Of a stretch of 8,370 bases of DNA, positions 1-5,949 are shown one piece after another. A model generated the notes under the pieces. That model was not told the origin of the DNA. It did not search any database and worked only from the letters and a program-made list of their open reading frames with translations. Source of the stretch: Candidatus Brocadiaceae bacterium (lineage in GTDB: Bacteria > Planctomycetota > Brocadiia > SM23-32); NCBI GenBank assembly GCA_003567495.1, contig PWZK01000091.1:1-8370 (forward strand), read 5' to 3'. The translations under genes were made by a program, and so were the position numbers. Every line of letters starts with the position of its first letter. Position 1 is the stretch's first letter.

Positions 1-32
1 GCCTGAAATGTTTTTTCAAAAACTACGCGTTT

Positions 33-250
33 GGGATCTCGGACCGGTTAAGCCTGTTCAGGCGGAATTTTACAATAAACGGCTCGTCTCTTCTGCCCGC
101 CTGTCGAGATTCCTGCAGCTACTTTGCACCCGTCGCTCCTGTCCGCCCCGTACCGGTATGAGCCGTTTTATGTCTTCCGAATCAGGGCGACCGGCTTTCT
201 ACTGCTTAAGTTTAACCGGAGAAGTGCGTTACGATGGCATATCGCATTTT
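33..250 (+). ncRNA. candidate structured RNA or leader upstream of rny (6S-like?)
   Basis: No convincing protein is encoded in bases 1-395; the open frames there translate to low-quality sequence. Seen: two alternative sets of base pairings. Set one is a local fold, 33-42 with 104-113 (10 pairs, two G-U) stacked near 59-65 with 97-103 (7 perfect pairs). Set two is a long extended hairpin: 44-53 with 210-219 (one G-U), 63-67 with 175-179 and 78-86 with 160-168 (9 perfect pairs), leaving large internal bubbles. A weak hairpin 225-231/240-246 is followed by TTTT at 247-250 and could end a transcript. Known: in some bacteria 6S RNA lies just upstream of rny, and 6S is a roughly 180-200-nt bubbled hairpin, which set two resembles in size. 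Inference only: helices of this length can arise by chance in 250 nt, and I do not recognise 6S sequence signatures. Confidence 0.25.
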
Positions 251-395
251 CTCGCAGGGGGAAGCGATGGCGGCGGCGTTATTTGAAGAAAAGCATTTAC
301 GACAGGCTTGTCCCCTTTACACGTCCGGTAGTTTCTGACAACGTTATGCGACTGTTCGCTTCCTGGGTACAGGAGCGGGGAGATTCGCTAACGTC

Positions 396-1949
396 ATGCC
401 AAACACAATAATAGCAATGCTTGCAGGAGTTGCAGGATTAATAGCCGGGTATATCCTCAGAATTTTGGTTACCCGTGCGTTTTTGGTAAGCGCCAAAAGT
501 AGAAAACAGGAAATTCTGGAACAGGCCCGCCGTGACGCGGAGCAGATCAAAAAAGAAATGGAGGTGGAAGGAAGGCAGGAGATAATTAAACTCCGTGAGG
601 ATTTCGAGAAAGAGGTACAGGAAACACGCAAAGAGCTGCGTCTGACGGAGCGGCGTCTGGACAAGCGGGAAGACAACCTTGACAAAAGACAGGCGGAGGT
701 TGACCAGAAAGAACGCTACCTGGAGACTTCCGAGAAGAACCTGATTGCAGGCAGAAAGCAACTGGCCGAGAAAGAGGGGGAAGCAGAGAACCTGATCCGT
801 AAACAGCAGGATGAACTGCACAGGATCAGCGGCCTTTCCCGGGAAGATGCACGCAAAATGCTCAGCGAACATCTGCGGCAGGAAGTGGAAGAAGACTGCG
901 CCGATATGCTCGAGAGCAAGGTCGCTGAAGCAAAGGAAAGATCTGAGAAAGAGGCACGCAAAATACTTGTAACCGCTCTTCAGCGCGGTGCCGGCGAGGC
1001 CACAAGCGAAACAACGGTATGCACGCTTGAACTGCCCAATGACGAACTCAAGGGCCGCATAATCGGACGGGAGGGGCGCAACATACGCTCTTTTGAGCAG
1101 GCCACCGGCGTGGATGTTATTGTCGATGATACGCCGGGGGTGGTGGTGATAAGCAGTTTTGACAGCATACGGCGTGAGATCGGGCGGCTTGCGCTCGAAC
1201 GGCTGGTTGCCGACGGCCGCATCCATCCCGGCCGGATCGAAGAAGTTGCCGAAAAGGCCAAAGCAGACGTTGAAAGCAGCATTAAAGAAGCCGGCAATGA
1301 AGCGGCATACGAAATGGGACTCGCTACAATCCCCGAAGGCCTGAAGGAGTTGCTGGGCCGCCTTAAATTCCGCACCAGTTACGGTCAGAATGTGCTGCAG
1401 CATTCGATAGAAGTCGGCCGTTTCGCAATGGTTATGGCTGGCGAAATCGGGCTGGATGTCAGGCAGGCAAAGAGGGCGGGACTCTTGCATGATATCGGCA
1501 AGGCTCTGGACCACGACCAGGAAGGCTCCCACGCAGTTATCGGCGCAGAAGAAGCACGCAGGTGGGGGGAAGACCCGGTAATAGTCAATGCTATCGAGGC
1601 CCATCACGAGGATGTAGAGCCTACCTCGCTGTATGCGGGGCTGTTGCTGGCCGCAGATACGATGAGTGCAGGCCGGCCGGGCGCCCGGCGCGAGACACTG
1701 GAAAGATATATAGAAAGGCTTGAAAAACTTGAAAACGTGGCGGAAAGACACAAAGGTGTCCATGCCGCCTTCGCCATTCAGGCGGGACGGGAAGTCAGGG
1801 TGCTGGTTAACTCCAACAGCGTCAATGACAAAACCGCCGCAAAACTTGCAATAGATATCGCCGGAGAAATAGAAGAAGAACTTCAATATCCCGGCGAAGT
1901 GCAGGTGACGGTCATACGTGAGGCACGATACAGTGAAGTAGCCCACTAA
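396..1949 (+). CDS. rny: ribonuclease Y (membrane-anchored endoribonuclease)
   Basis: RNase Y is the endonuclease that starts mRNA decay in many bacteria lacking RNase E; it sits on the inner face of the membrane. The 517-residue length matches the family (about 510-520). Domains in order: an N-terminal membrane segment (about residues 4-24); a long charged coiled coil to about residue 200; a KH RNA-binding domain with the loop GRIIGREGRN (220-229); and an HD phosphohydrolase domain with H336, the HD pair H365-D366 in LLHDIGK, H403-H404 and D421 as likely metal ligands. The C-terminal tail is typical. The ATG at 396 follows a purine-rich stretch (AGGAGCGGGGAG, 371-382) at a rather long spacing of about 13 nt; it is kept because the membrane anchor begins immediately. 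It is first in a plus-strand cluster with the flavodoxin gene 15 nt downstream. Confidence 0.97.
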   Translation: MPNTIIAMLAGVAGLIAGYILRILVTRAFLVSAKSRKQEILEQARRDAEQIKKEMEVEGRQEIIKLREDFEKEVQETRKELRLTERRLDKREDNLDKRQAEVDQKERYLETSEKNLIAGRKQLAEKEGEAENLIRKQQDELHRISGLSREDARKMLSEHLRQEVEEDCADMLESKVAEAKERSEKEARKILVTALQRGAGEATSETTVCTLELPNDELKGRIIGREGRNIRSFEQATGVDVIVDDTPGVVVISSFDSIRREIGRLALERLVADGRIHPGRIEEVAEKAKADVESSIKEAGNEAAYEMGLATIPEGLKELLGRLKFRTSYGQNVLQHSIEVGRFAMVMAGEIGLDVRQAKRAGLLHDIGKALDHDQEGSHAVIGAEEARRWGEDPVIVNAIEAHHEDVEPTSLYAGLLLAADTMSAGRPGARRETLERYIERLEKLENVAERHKGVHAAFAIQAGREVRVLVNSNSVNDKTAAKLAIDIAGEIEEELQYPGEVQVTVIREARYSEVAH

Positions 1950-1950
1950 C

Positions 1951-1956
1951 AGGAGG
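1951..1956 (+). promoter_or_regulatory. ribosome binding site of the flavodoxin gene
   Basis: A perfect AGGAGG directly follows the rny stop codon and stands 8 nt before the ATG at 1965. It decides the start: the alternative in-frame GTG at 1956 overlaps the last G of this site and so cannot use it. Confidence 0.85.
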
Positions 1957-1964
1957 TGTCAGAT

Positions 1965-2459
1965 ATGGCCAAAGTATTGGTGACATATTATTCCGGCAGC
2001 GGCAACACCCGCCGTATGGCCGAGCATGTAACCGAAGGCGCACAGGAAACAGGCGCCGCAGTGGACATGAAGCCGATAGACGAGGTGGAAGTCACAGAAC
2101 TAAGCGATTTCGATGCGATCATAATCGGCTCCCCGACCTACTACGGGCTCATGAGCTGGCAGGTAAAAAAGCTGTTCGACGATTCCGTTAAATTCCAGGG
2201 CCGGCTCAAGGGTAAAGTGGGCGGTGCCTTTTCTACTGCTGCGAACCCCGGCGGCGGCAGAGAAACAACGGTACTGTCCATACTGCACGCTATGCTGGTT
2301 CACGGTATGATCGTGCAGGGCACGCCCATGGGCGATCATTACGGCCCTGTGGCCCTGAATGCGCCGGATGAACGTTCTGAGGAACAGTGTCGACGGCTGG
2401 GCGGCGGCGTTGCGGAACTTGCAATAAAACTCTTCAGCCAACCTGAACGGAACAAATAG
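1965..2459 (+). CDS. flavodoxin-fold protein (WrbA/NAD(P)H:quinone oxidoreductase-like)
   Basis: A 164-residue single-domain flavodoxin fold, predicted to bind FMN and act in the cytoplasm in electron transfer or quinone reduction; the partner is unknown. Seen: a first beta strand KVLVTYY leading into the FMN phosphate loop SGSGNT (residues 10-15); a second flavin loop at GSPTYYGL (55-62); and TAANPGGGRETT (91-102), matching the third flavin-contacting loop of WrbA-type proteins. It is shorter than WrbA proper (about 198 residues), so a general flavodoxin-family call is safer than wrbA. The ATG at 1965 is chosen because of the perfect ribosome binding site 8 nt upstream. Its TAG stop overlaps the proposed ATA start of thiD, implying co-transcription and translational coupling. 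No function in thiamine synthesis is implied by position alone. Confidence 0.9.
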   Translation: MAKVLVTYYSGSGNTRRMAEHVTEGAQETGAAVDMKPIDEVEVTELSDFDAIIIGSPTYYGLMSWQVKKLFDDSVKFQGRLKGKVGGAFSTAANPGGGRETTVLSILHAMLVHGMIVQGTPMGDHYGPVALNAPDERSEEQCRRLGGGVAELAIKLFSQPERNK

Positions 2460-3283
2460 AAAATAAATATAAACATCCGAGAATTCTTGCCATCGCAGGA
2501 AGCGACAGCGGGGGCGGTGCCGGTATCCAGGCCGACCTTAAAACCATTACGGCACTGGGCGGATACGGGATGAGCGCCATAACTGCACTGACCGCTCAGA
2601 ACACCGTTGCGGTACGCGAAGTTCTCAAGGTGCCGCCCGAATTCACGGCCGGGCAGATCGAAGCGGTGGCAGAAGATATCGGAGTTGATGCGGTCAAAAC
2701 CGGTATGCTGCCAGATGCCCCCACCATAAGAGTGGTTGCCGGCGCCATCGGGCGCTACGATATGAAAATTTTTGTCCTCGATCCCGTAATGACCTCCAAG
2801 AGCGGTGCCAGGCTGATGGACAAAGACGCAGAATCGGAGCTGCGCCGCTTGCTCCTGCCCCTCTCAACAGTCGTTACGCCTAACTTGCCGGAAGCAGAAA
2901 AACTTTCCGGAACGCCGATAAATAATCTTTCCGGCATGCGTGAGGCCGCACGCAAGATAAGCGATATGGGACCGGCATGGACTGTGATTAAGGGCGGACA
3001 TATCACGAACGGGCCGCCGGTAAATATCGTCTTTGACGGGAAAGATTTTGCCGAATTCGCCTATAAGCGCATCGAAACCACCAACACCCACGGAACCGGA
3101 TGCACATTTGCAAGCGCCATAGCCACCTTCCTGGCCTTCGGCTCGGGCGTGCTTGAAGCGATCGAAGAAGCGGGAGAAGTGGTTCACCATGCAATCGGGC
3201 ACGCGCTGGGATTCGGAAAGGGGGCGGGCCCGCTCAACCATGCGGCAATTGCCCGGAAATGGCTTAACCCGCATATTTCATAA
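2456..3283 (+). CDS. thiD: hydroxymethylpyrimidine / phosphomethylpyrimidine kinase
   Basis: ThiD phosphorylates 4-amino-5-hydroxymethyl-2-methylpyrimidine and then its monophosphate in cytoplasmic thiamine biosynthesis (ribokinase-like fold). Numbered from an ATA at 2456, the protein has 275 residues (family about 266). Seen: strand ILAIAGSDSGGGAGIQADLK (residues 10-29), the family N-terminal signature; then GGYGMSAITALTAQN, DPVMTSKSGARL, TPNLPEAEKLSG (from 141), VIKGGH and NTHGTGCTFASAIA with the active-site Cys216. Oddity: between the in-frame stop at 2444-2446 and the signature there is no ATG, GTG or TTG. The first ATG, at 2570 (residue 39), would delete the signature and the first strand. 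ATA at 2456 overlaps the previous stop (ATAG) and gives a normal N-terminal length; ATT at 2483 is the other non-canonical option. A G-to-A sequence error or mutation could also explain it. The last codons and the stop lie inside inverted repeat copy A. Product is certain; the start is not. Confidence 0.9.
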   Translation: MENKYKHPRILAIAGSDSGGGAGIQADLKTITALGGYGMSAITALTAQNTVAVREVLKVPPEFTAGQIEAVAEDIGVDAVKTGMLPDAPTIRVVAGAIGRYDMKIFVLDPVMTSKSGARLMDKDAESELRRLLLPLSTVVTPNLPEAEKLSGTPINNLSGMREAARKISDMGPAWTVIKGGHITNGPPVNIVFDGKDFAEFAYKRIETTNTHGTGCTFASAIATFLAFGSGVLEAIEEAGEVVHHAIGHALGFGKGAGPLNHAAIARKWLNPHIS

Positions 3284-3293
3284 ACCAACGACA
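3264..3293. repeat. inverted repeat, copy A (left end, overlaps the thiD stop)
   Basis: Bases 3268-3293 are a perfect 26-bp inverted copy of 4340-4365; extended to 3264-3293 against 4340-4369 the match is 29 of 30. Its left part (TAACCCGCATATTTCA, 3265-3280) is also present in direct orientation at 4119-4134 (copy B). It encodes the last residues and the TAA of thiD, so the repeat has set or reset the end of that protein. Confidence 0.9.
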
Positions 3294-3317
3294 GTTTGAT
3301 TTCTTCGCATATGCACC

Positions 3318-3338
3318 GCCTGCCTGCTGCAGGCAGGC
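3318..3338. repeat. GC-rich palindromic hairpin
   Basis: Perfect 8-bp inverted repeat GCCTGCCT (3318-3325) / AGGCAGGC (3331-3338) with a 5-nt loop. It lies between the convergent thiD and lepB genes. Neither strand has a T-run after it, so it is not a typical intrinsic terminator. Its final base begins the next repeat (3338-3353), which suggests a REP-like composite element. Confidence 0.75.
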
Positions 3339-3353
3339 TGGGAACGCGTGAAA
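3338..3353. repeat. second 16-bp inverted repeat, left partner
   Basis: CTGGGAACGCGTGAAA is the exact reverse complement of 4130-4145. The two copies lie just outside the ends of the signal peptidase gene and its promoter, about 780 bp apart. Confidence 0.85.
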
Positions 3354-3387
3354 AAGCTGGTTAAACCTTCACCAAACCGCGCTCTGC

Positions 3388-3403
3388 GTGGGAAAAAACC
3401 CAC
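3388..3403. repeat. short hairpin downstream of lepB
   Basis: GTGGG (3388-3392) and CCCAC (3399-3403) flank an A6 loop; on the minus strand the loop is T6. It lies about 55 nt past the lepB stop. The T-run is in the loop and not after the stem, so a terminator role is doubtful. Confidence 0.3.
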
Positions 3404-3457
3404 CGACTGAAAAATCTCACATCGACGCAAAACTCCCAATACGCGAGAGACTTCGGC

Positions 3458-3949
3458 CTACCAAAGCGGCGATCCTATTATCCGGGTTTTCTCCACACTG
3501 CCGAATTCATGCTCGCGCCGGGGCATGCTCCGGTTATCGCCCACCACAAAAACGTGCCCGTCTTCTACAACGACGGGGCCATGGTTCCAATAACTGGGTT
3601 TAGTGGAATACGGTTCGTGAATCTTCTCTCCGTTGACATAAAGCTCGCCGTTGCGAAACTCCACCTCATCGCCCGAAAGAGCCACCACCCTCTTGATATG
3701 CACCTCTTTTTCTTCGGATAAACTTATGAAAACGATGTCGCCCGGCGAGGGTTCGGTGAAAAGATATCTCAAACGCCACACCAGCGTAGCGTTGCCGGTC
3801 CGATAAGTCGGCGCCATACTATCACCCACGATATAGAAGGGCAATGCAACGTATCTGAACAGGATAAAAGCCGAAATGGCTAATATGCCGGCTCGTAATA
3901 AAACACGGCGGTTTATTGTGGGCGTAAAAAAAGCTTTTAATCGTTTCAT
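3458..3949 (-). CDS. lepB: type I signal peptidase, short single-anchor form
   Basis: Cleaves signal peptides from exported proteins at the outer face of the cytoplasmic membrane. The protein has 163 residues, near the short Gram-positive-type size. Seen: basic N-terminus, one membrane segment (about 16-36), box B GDSMAPTY with nucleophile Ser44, box C PGDIVF (69-74), box D HIKRVVALSGD with general base Lys86, and the GDNR of box E followed by FG. Oddity: box E reads GDNRSMPRREHEFG, lacking the usual S-x-D-S-R residues. Start: ATG at 3949 is preceded by GGAGG at 9 nt and a promoter with a perfect TATAAT; the frame stays open to 4135, but that extension carries no family sequence and runs through the promoter and repeat B. 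It is the only minus-strand gene here, convergent with thiD and divergent from purF, bracketed by inverted repeats. Confidence 0.93.
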   Translation of the reverse strand: MKRLKAFFTPTINRRVLLRAGILAISAFILFRYVALPFYIVGDSMAPTYRTGNATLVWRLRYLFTEPSPGDIVFISLSEEKEVHIKRVVALSGDEVEFRNGELYVNGEKIHEPYSTKPSYWNHGPVVVEDGHVFVVGDNRSMPRREHEFGSVEKTRIIGSPLW

Positions 3950-3957
3950 CACCGGAG

Positions 3958-3963
3958 CCCTCC
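3958..3963 (-). promoter_or_regulatory. ribosome binding site of lepB
   Basis: Minus strand reads GGAGGG, with GGAGG ending 9 nt before the ATG at 3949. This fixes the start against the longer open frame reaching 4135. Confidence 0.8.
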
Positions 3964-3980
3964 ACCATGGCTCTGAACGT

Positions 3981-4011
3981 ATTATAGTGTAATTTCTCCA
4001 TGCAGCGGCAA
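3981..4011 (-). promoter_or_regulatory. sigma-70-type promoter of lepB
   Basis: Minus strand: perfect -10 TATAAT (3981-3986) and a -35 TTGCCG (4006-4011, 4 of 6 to consensus) with a 19-nt spacer, slightly long. Transcription would begin near 3974, leaving a leader of about 25 nt before the ATG at 3949. Confidence 0.6.
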
Positions 4012-4118
4012 GCTCCGCCGTAATTGTGCCTCCGCAGGACGACGAGAACCTCGCCCACCCTTTAGCACATTTTACATAAAAAAACGGTTGAATACAAAAC
4101 CACAACCCATTTTTGCCA

Positions 4119-4145
4119 TAACCCGCATATTTCACGCGTTCCCAG
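4119..4145. repeat. composite repeat, copy B
   Basis: 4119-4134 repeats 3265-3280 exactly in direct orientation (16 bp), and 4130-4145 is the exact reverse complement of 3338-3353 (16 bp); the two motifs overlap by 5 bases at TTTCA. The copy lies about 110 bp upstream of the lepB -35 element. Confidence 0.85.
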
Positions 4146-4149
4146 TGGT

Positions 4150-4216
4150 GCAGATGCTAAGAAATCGAGCGCAGCCGTATTAGTATACTGCAAGTGAAGA
4201 TTTCTGAAGCAGATGC
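4150..4216. repeat. imperfect palindrome flanked by 8-bp direct repeats
   Basis: GCAGATGC occurs at 4150-4157 and 4209-4216. Between them lie AGAAATC (4160-4166) and its perfect complement GATTTCT (4199-4205), with an inner pairing GCAG (4171-4174) / CTGC (4188-4191). The layout resembles a tiny insertion with a target duplication, but may be chance. Confidence 0.4.
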
Positions 4217-4339
4217 GCCGCTGGGGACGCGCCCGAAGGGTAAACCGTCTTTTACGGATCTCAAATACACACTGTAAAATCTGAGTCACCCTAAAAACAC
4301 TATTTAACATAGTTATTATCAAGCCTTTATATTAACCAA

Positions 4340-4369
4340 TGTCGTTGGTTTATGAAATATGCGGGATAA
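4340..4369. repeat. inverted repeat, copy C (right end)
   Basis: Reverse complement of copy A: 26 of 26 for 4340-4365, 29 of 30 when extended to 4369. Its left edge also forms the loop and arm of a small hairpin, AACCAA (4334-4339) / TTGGTT (4345-4350). Confidence 0.9.
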
Positions 4370-4372
4370 CAG

Positions 4373-4421
4373 AGCCTGATGCACAACTGCCGGCGATTTC
4401 CGTATGTTGCAGAATCAGGTT
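4373..4421. repeat. imperfect hairpin next to repeat C
   Basis: Bases 4373-4380 pair with 4414-4421 (8 pairs, one G-T), extended inward by GCA (4381-4383) / TGC (4408-4410). It lies upstream of the likely purF promoter, so it is more likely part of the repeat cluster than an mRNA leader. Confidence 0.35.
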
Positions 4422-4439
4422 AATTTCGTCAATCTTCAT

Positions 4440-4468
4440 TTGACATTTGGAAAGATTGTTTATATCCT
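4440..4468 (+). promoter_or_regulatory. probable promoter of the purF cluster
   Basis: Perfect -35 TTGACA (4440-4445), a 17-nt spacer, then TATCCT (4463-4468, 4 of 6); TATATC at 4461-4466 is an alternative -10 with a 15-nt spacer. The predicted start near 4475 gives a leader of about 33 nt before the purF ATG. AAAAGG (4495-4500) serves as a modest ribosome binding site 7 nt from the ATG. No purine operator was recognised. Confidence 0.5.
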
Positions 4469-4507
4469 TATGTCTGTACTTTTTCAATTTGATCAAAAGG
4501 TTCTTAT

Positions 4508-5947
4508 ATGAAGAACGACTATGATAATCCGGAATCATGTCTTGACATCCGGGGCAAACCAGGGCACTATTGTGGCGTGATGGGTGCATACGGTCTGCCG
4601 GATGCCGGCAATTGTGTGTTCGACGGCCTCTACTCGCTTCAGCACAGGGGACAGGAATCCGCAGGAATTGTTGTTTCCGACGGAAAGAAGCTGCAGAGCT
4701 TAAAGGGGCTGGGGCTGCTGTCGGAAGCAATAGACCCGCGGGATCTGGGCAAGTTTCCCGGCCACATTGGTATCGGACATGTCAGGTATTCCAGCACCGG
4801 CGCCCAGCGCGTGCAAAATATTCAGCCTCTGGTAATAGAGTATTCAAAAGGAATTGTCGCGATCGCTCACAACGGGAATCTTACCAACGCACAGAAGTTG
4901 AGGCGCGATTTCGAGGCCAGGGGATCAATTTTTCAAACCTCGACAGACAGCGAAATCATTGTGCATTTGCTGGCCGATCCTCTGCATGCCGGAGAAAAAA
5001 ACCCCCTGGCTTCGGTGCTGAAACATGTCGAGGGCGCTTTCTCGGGGGTGGTGATGGATGCCAAAAACCTTTATGCCTTTCGCGATCCCTACGGATGGAG
5101 GCCGCTGTCGATCGGCAAACTCGGCGAGGGTTACCTTGTAGCGAGCGAGACCTGCGCCTTCGATCTTCTGGGCGCTAAATTTGTGCGCGACGTCGAGCCC
5201 GGAGAGTTGATCACAATAAATGACAGCGGGCTTCAGTCGGTGCGTTTTGCAGGCGGTAAAGATCACAAAAAAGCCCAGTGCATTTTCGAACATATTTATT
5301 TTGCGCGGCCCGACAGTATTTTGTTCGGTGAAACCGTGCATGAAGTGCGCGTCCGTCTCGGGGAGCGACTTGCGATGGATGCTCCGGCCGATGCGGACGC
5401 CGTCATAAGCGTGCCCCATTCCGGAGACCCCGCTGCGCTCGGCTACTCGCGCCAATCCGGCCTGCCGCTCGAACAGGGCTTTATAAGCAATAAATACGTC
5501 GGACGCACTTTCATTACGCCCGCTCGCCGGGAGCGTTCAAGGCGGGTGGAGCTAAAACTTAACGTAGTGCGCGAGGTGGTGAACGGCAAACGGCTGGTGG
5601 TGGTCGACGATTCGATTGTCCGCGGCACCACGTGCAGGGCCAGGCTCAATATGCTGAGAGAAATGGGCGCCAGAGAGCTTCACATGCGCGTCAGCGCGCC
5701 GCCGATTATAAATCCGTGTTTTTTCGGTGTCGATTTCCCCACACACGGGGAGCTGATCGCAGCACATAAGAGCGTTGATGAAATCCGGGAATTCCTCGAT
5801 GTGGACTCGCTCAATTACCAGACCTGCGAAGGACTGCTGGCGGCAGTAAACGGTGAAAGAAATGAGTACTGCATGGCCTGTTTTACGGGTGAATATCCGA
5901 TTAAAATCACGGATAAGATGGATAAACACGCCTTTGAGAAATATTGA
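4508..5947 (+). CDS. purF: amidophosphoribosyltransferase (glutamine PRPP amidotransferase)
   Basis: Catalyses the first committed step of purine synthesis: PRPP plus glutamine give 5-phosphoribosylamine, in the cytoplasm. 479 residues, family size. The N-terminal nucleophile glutaminase begins at Cys22 (CGVMGAYG), so a 21-residue propeptide must be removed, longer than the 11 residues of the Bacillus subtilis enzyme. Further glutaminase motifs are LQHRGQESAG, GIGHVRYSSTG and AHNGNL. The phosphoribosyltransferase half carries the PRPP loop VVVDDSIVRGTT with D367-D368. Cys258, Cys404, Cys455 and Cys458 match the four ligands of the B. subtilis [4Fe-4S] cluster, so this is the oxygen-sensitive Bacillus-type enzyme, not the cluster-free E. 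coli type. It opens a three-gene cluster; the MBL gene begins 2 nt after its stop. Start chosen from the AAAAGG site at 7 nt and the promoter at 4440-4468; Met24 is too late because it would remove the catalytic Cys. Confidence 0.97.
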   Translation: MKNDYDNPESCLDIRGKPGHYCGVMGAYGLPDAGNCVFDGLYSLQHRGQESAGIVVSDGKKLQSLKGLGLLSEAIDPRDLGKFPGHIGIGHVRYSSTGAQRVQNIQPLVIEYSKGIVAIAHNGNLTNAQKLRRDFEARGSIFQTSTDSEIIVHLLADPLHAGEKNPLASVLKHVEGAFSGVVMDAKNLYAFRDPYGWRPLSIGKLGEGYLVASETCAFDLLGAKFVRDVEPGELITINDSGLQSVRFAGGKDHKKAQCIFEHIYFARPDSILFGETVHEVRVRLGERLAMDAPADADAVISVPHSGDPAALGYSRQSGLPLEQGFISNKYVGRTFITPARRERSRRVELKLNVVREVVNGKRLVVVDDSIVRGTTCRARLNMLREMGARELHMRVSAPPIINPCFFGVDFPTHGELIAAHKSVDEIREFLDVDSLNYQTCEGLLAAVNGERNEYCMACFTGEYPIKITDKMDKHAFEKY

Positions 5948-5949
5948 TC

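Larger units (their letters stand above)
3950..4507. other. divergent intergenic region lepB / purF
   Basis: 558 bases without a supportable gene. It holds the lepB control signals, repeat copies B and C, a hairpin between direct repeats (4150-4216), a hairpin at 4373-4421 and the probable purF promoter. Open frames across it (minus strand, 4062-4322 and the lepB extension) give no recognisable protein. From 4217 to 4333 I see only a small hairpin around 4246-4260 and AT-rich sequence. Confidence 0.7.

Noticed and set aside
8..411. Plus-strand open frames at 8-286 and 124-411
   Set aside because: Overlapping each other in different frames, arginine- and serine-rich, no recognisable domain, and poor start contexts; the second would run past the rny start.
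438..1946. A 502-codon open frame antisense to rny
   Set aside because: The translation is low-complexity and rich in Cys and Phe, with no family resemblance; it mirrors the codon bias of rny, whose own motifs are complete.
3318..3338. Intrinsic terminator for thiD
   Set aside because: The stem is strong, but no T-run follows on either strand.
3950..4135. N-terminal extension of the signal peptidase to GTG 4135
   Set aside because: The extension crosses the TATAAT promoter and ribosome binding site and part of repeat B, and adds no family sequence; ATG 3949 gives a normal short peptidase.
3264..4369. Integron cassette (attC sites around a lone gene)
   Set aside because: The ends do not show the GTTRRRY / RYYYAAC core sites, and no integrase is visible; the repeats are inverted, not direct.
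4373..4421. Riboswitch in the purF leader
   Set aside because: The hairpin lies upstream of the TTGACA promoter and has no sequence features of a known purine or PRPP riboswitch that I can recognise.
4470..4511. 13-codon leader peptide overlapping the purF start (TGA within ATGA)
   Set aside because: Its ATG lies at or before the predicted transcription start and has no ribosome binding site; probably chance.
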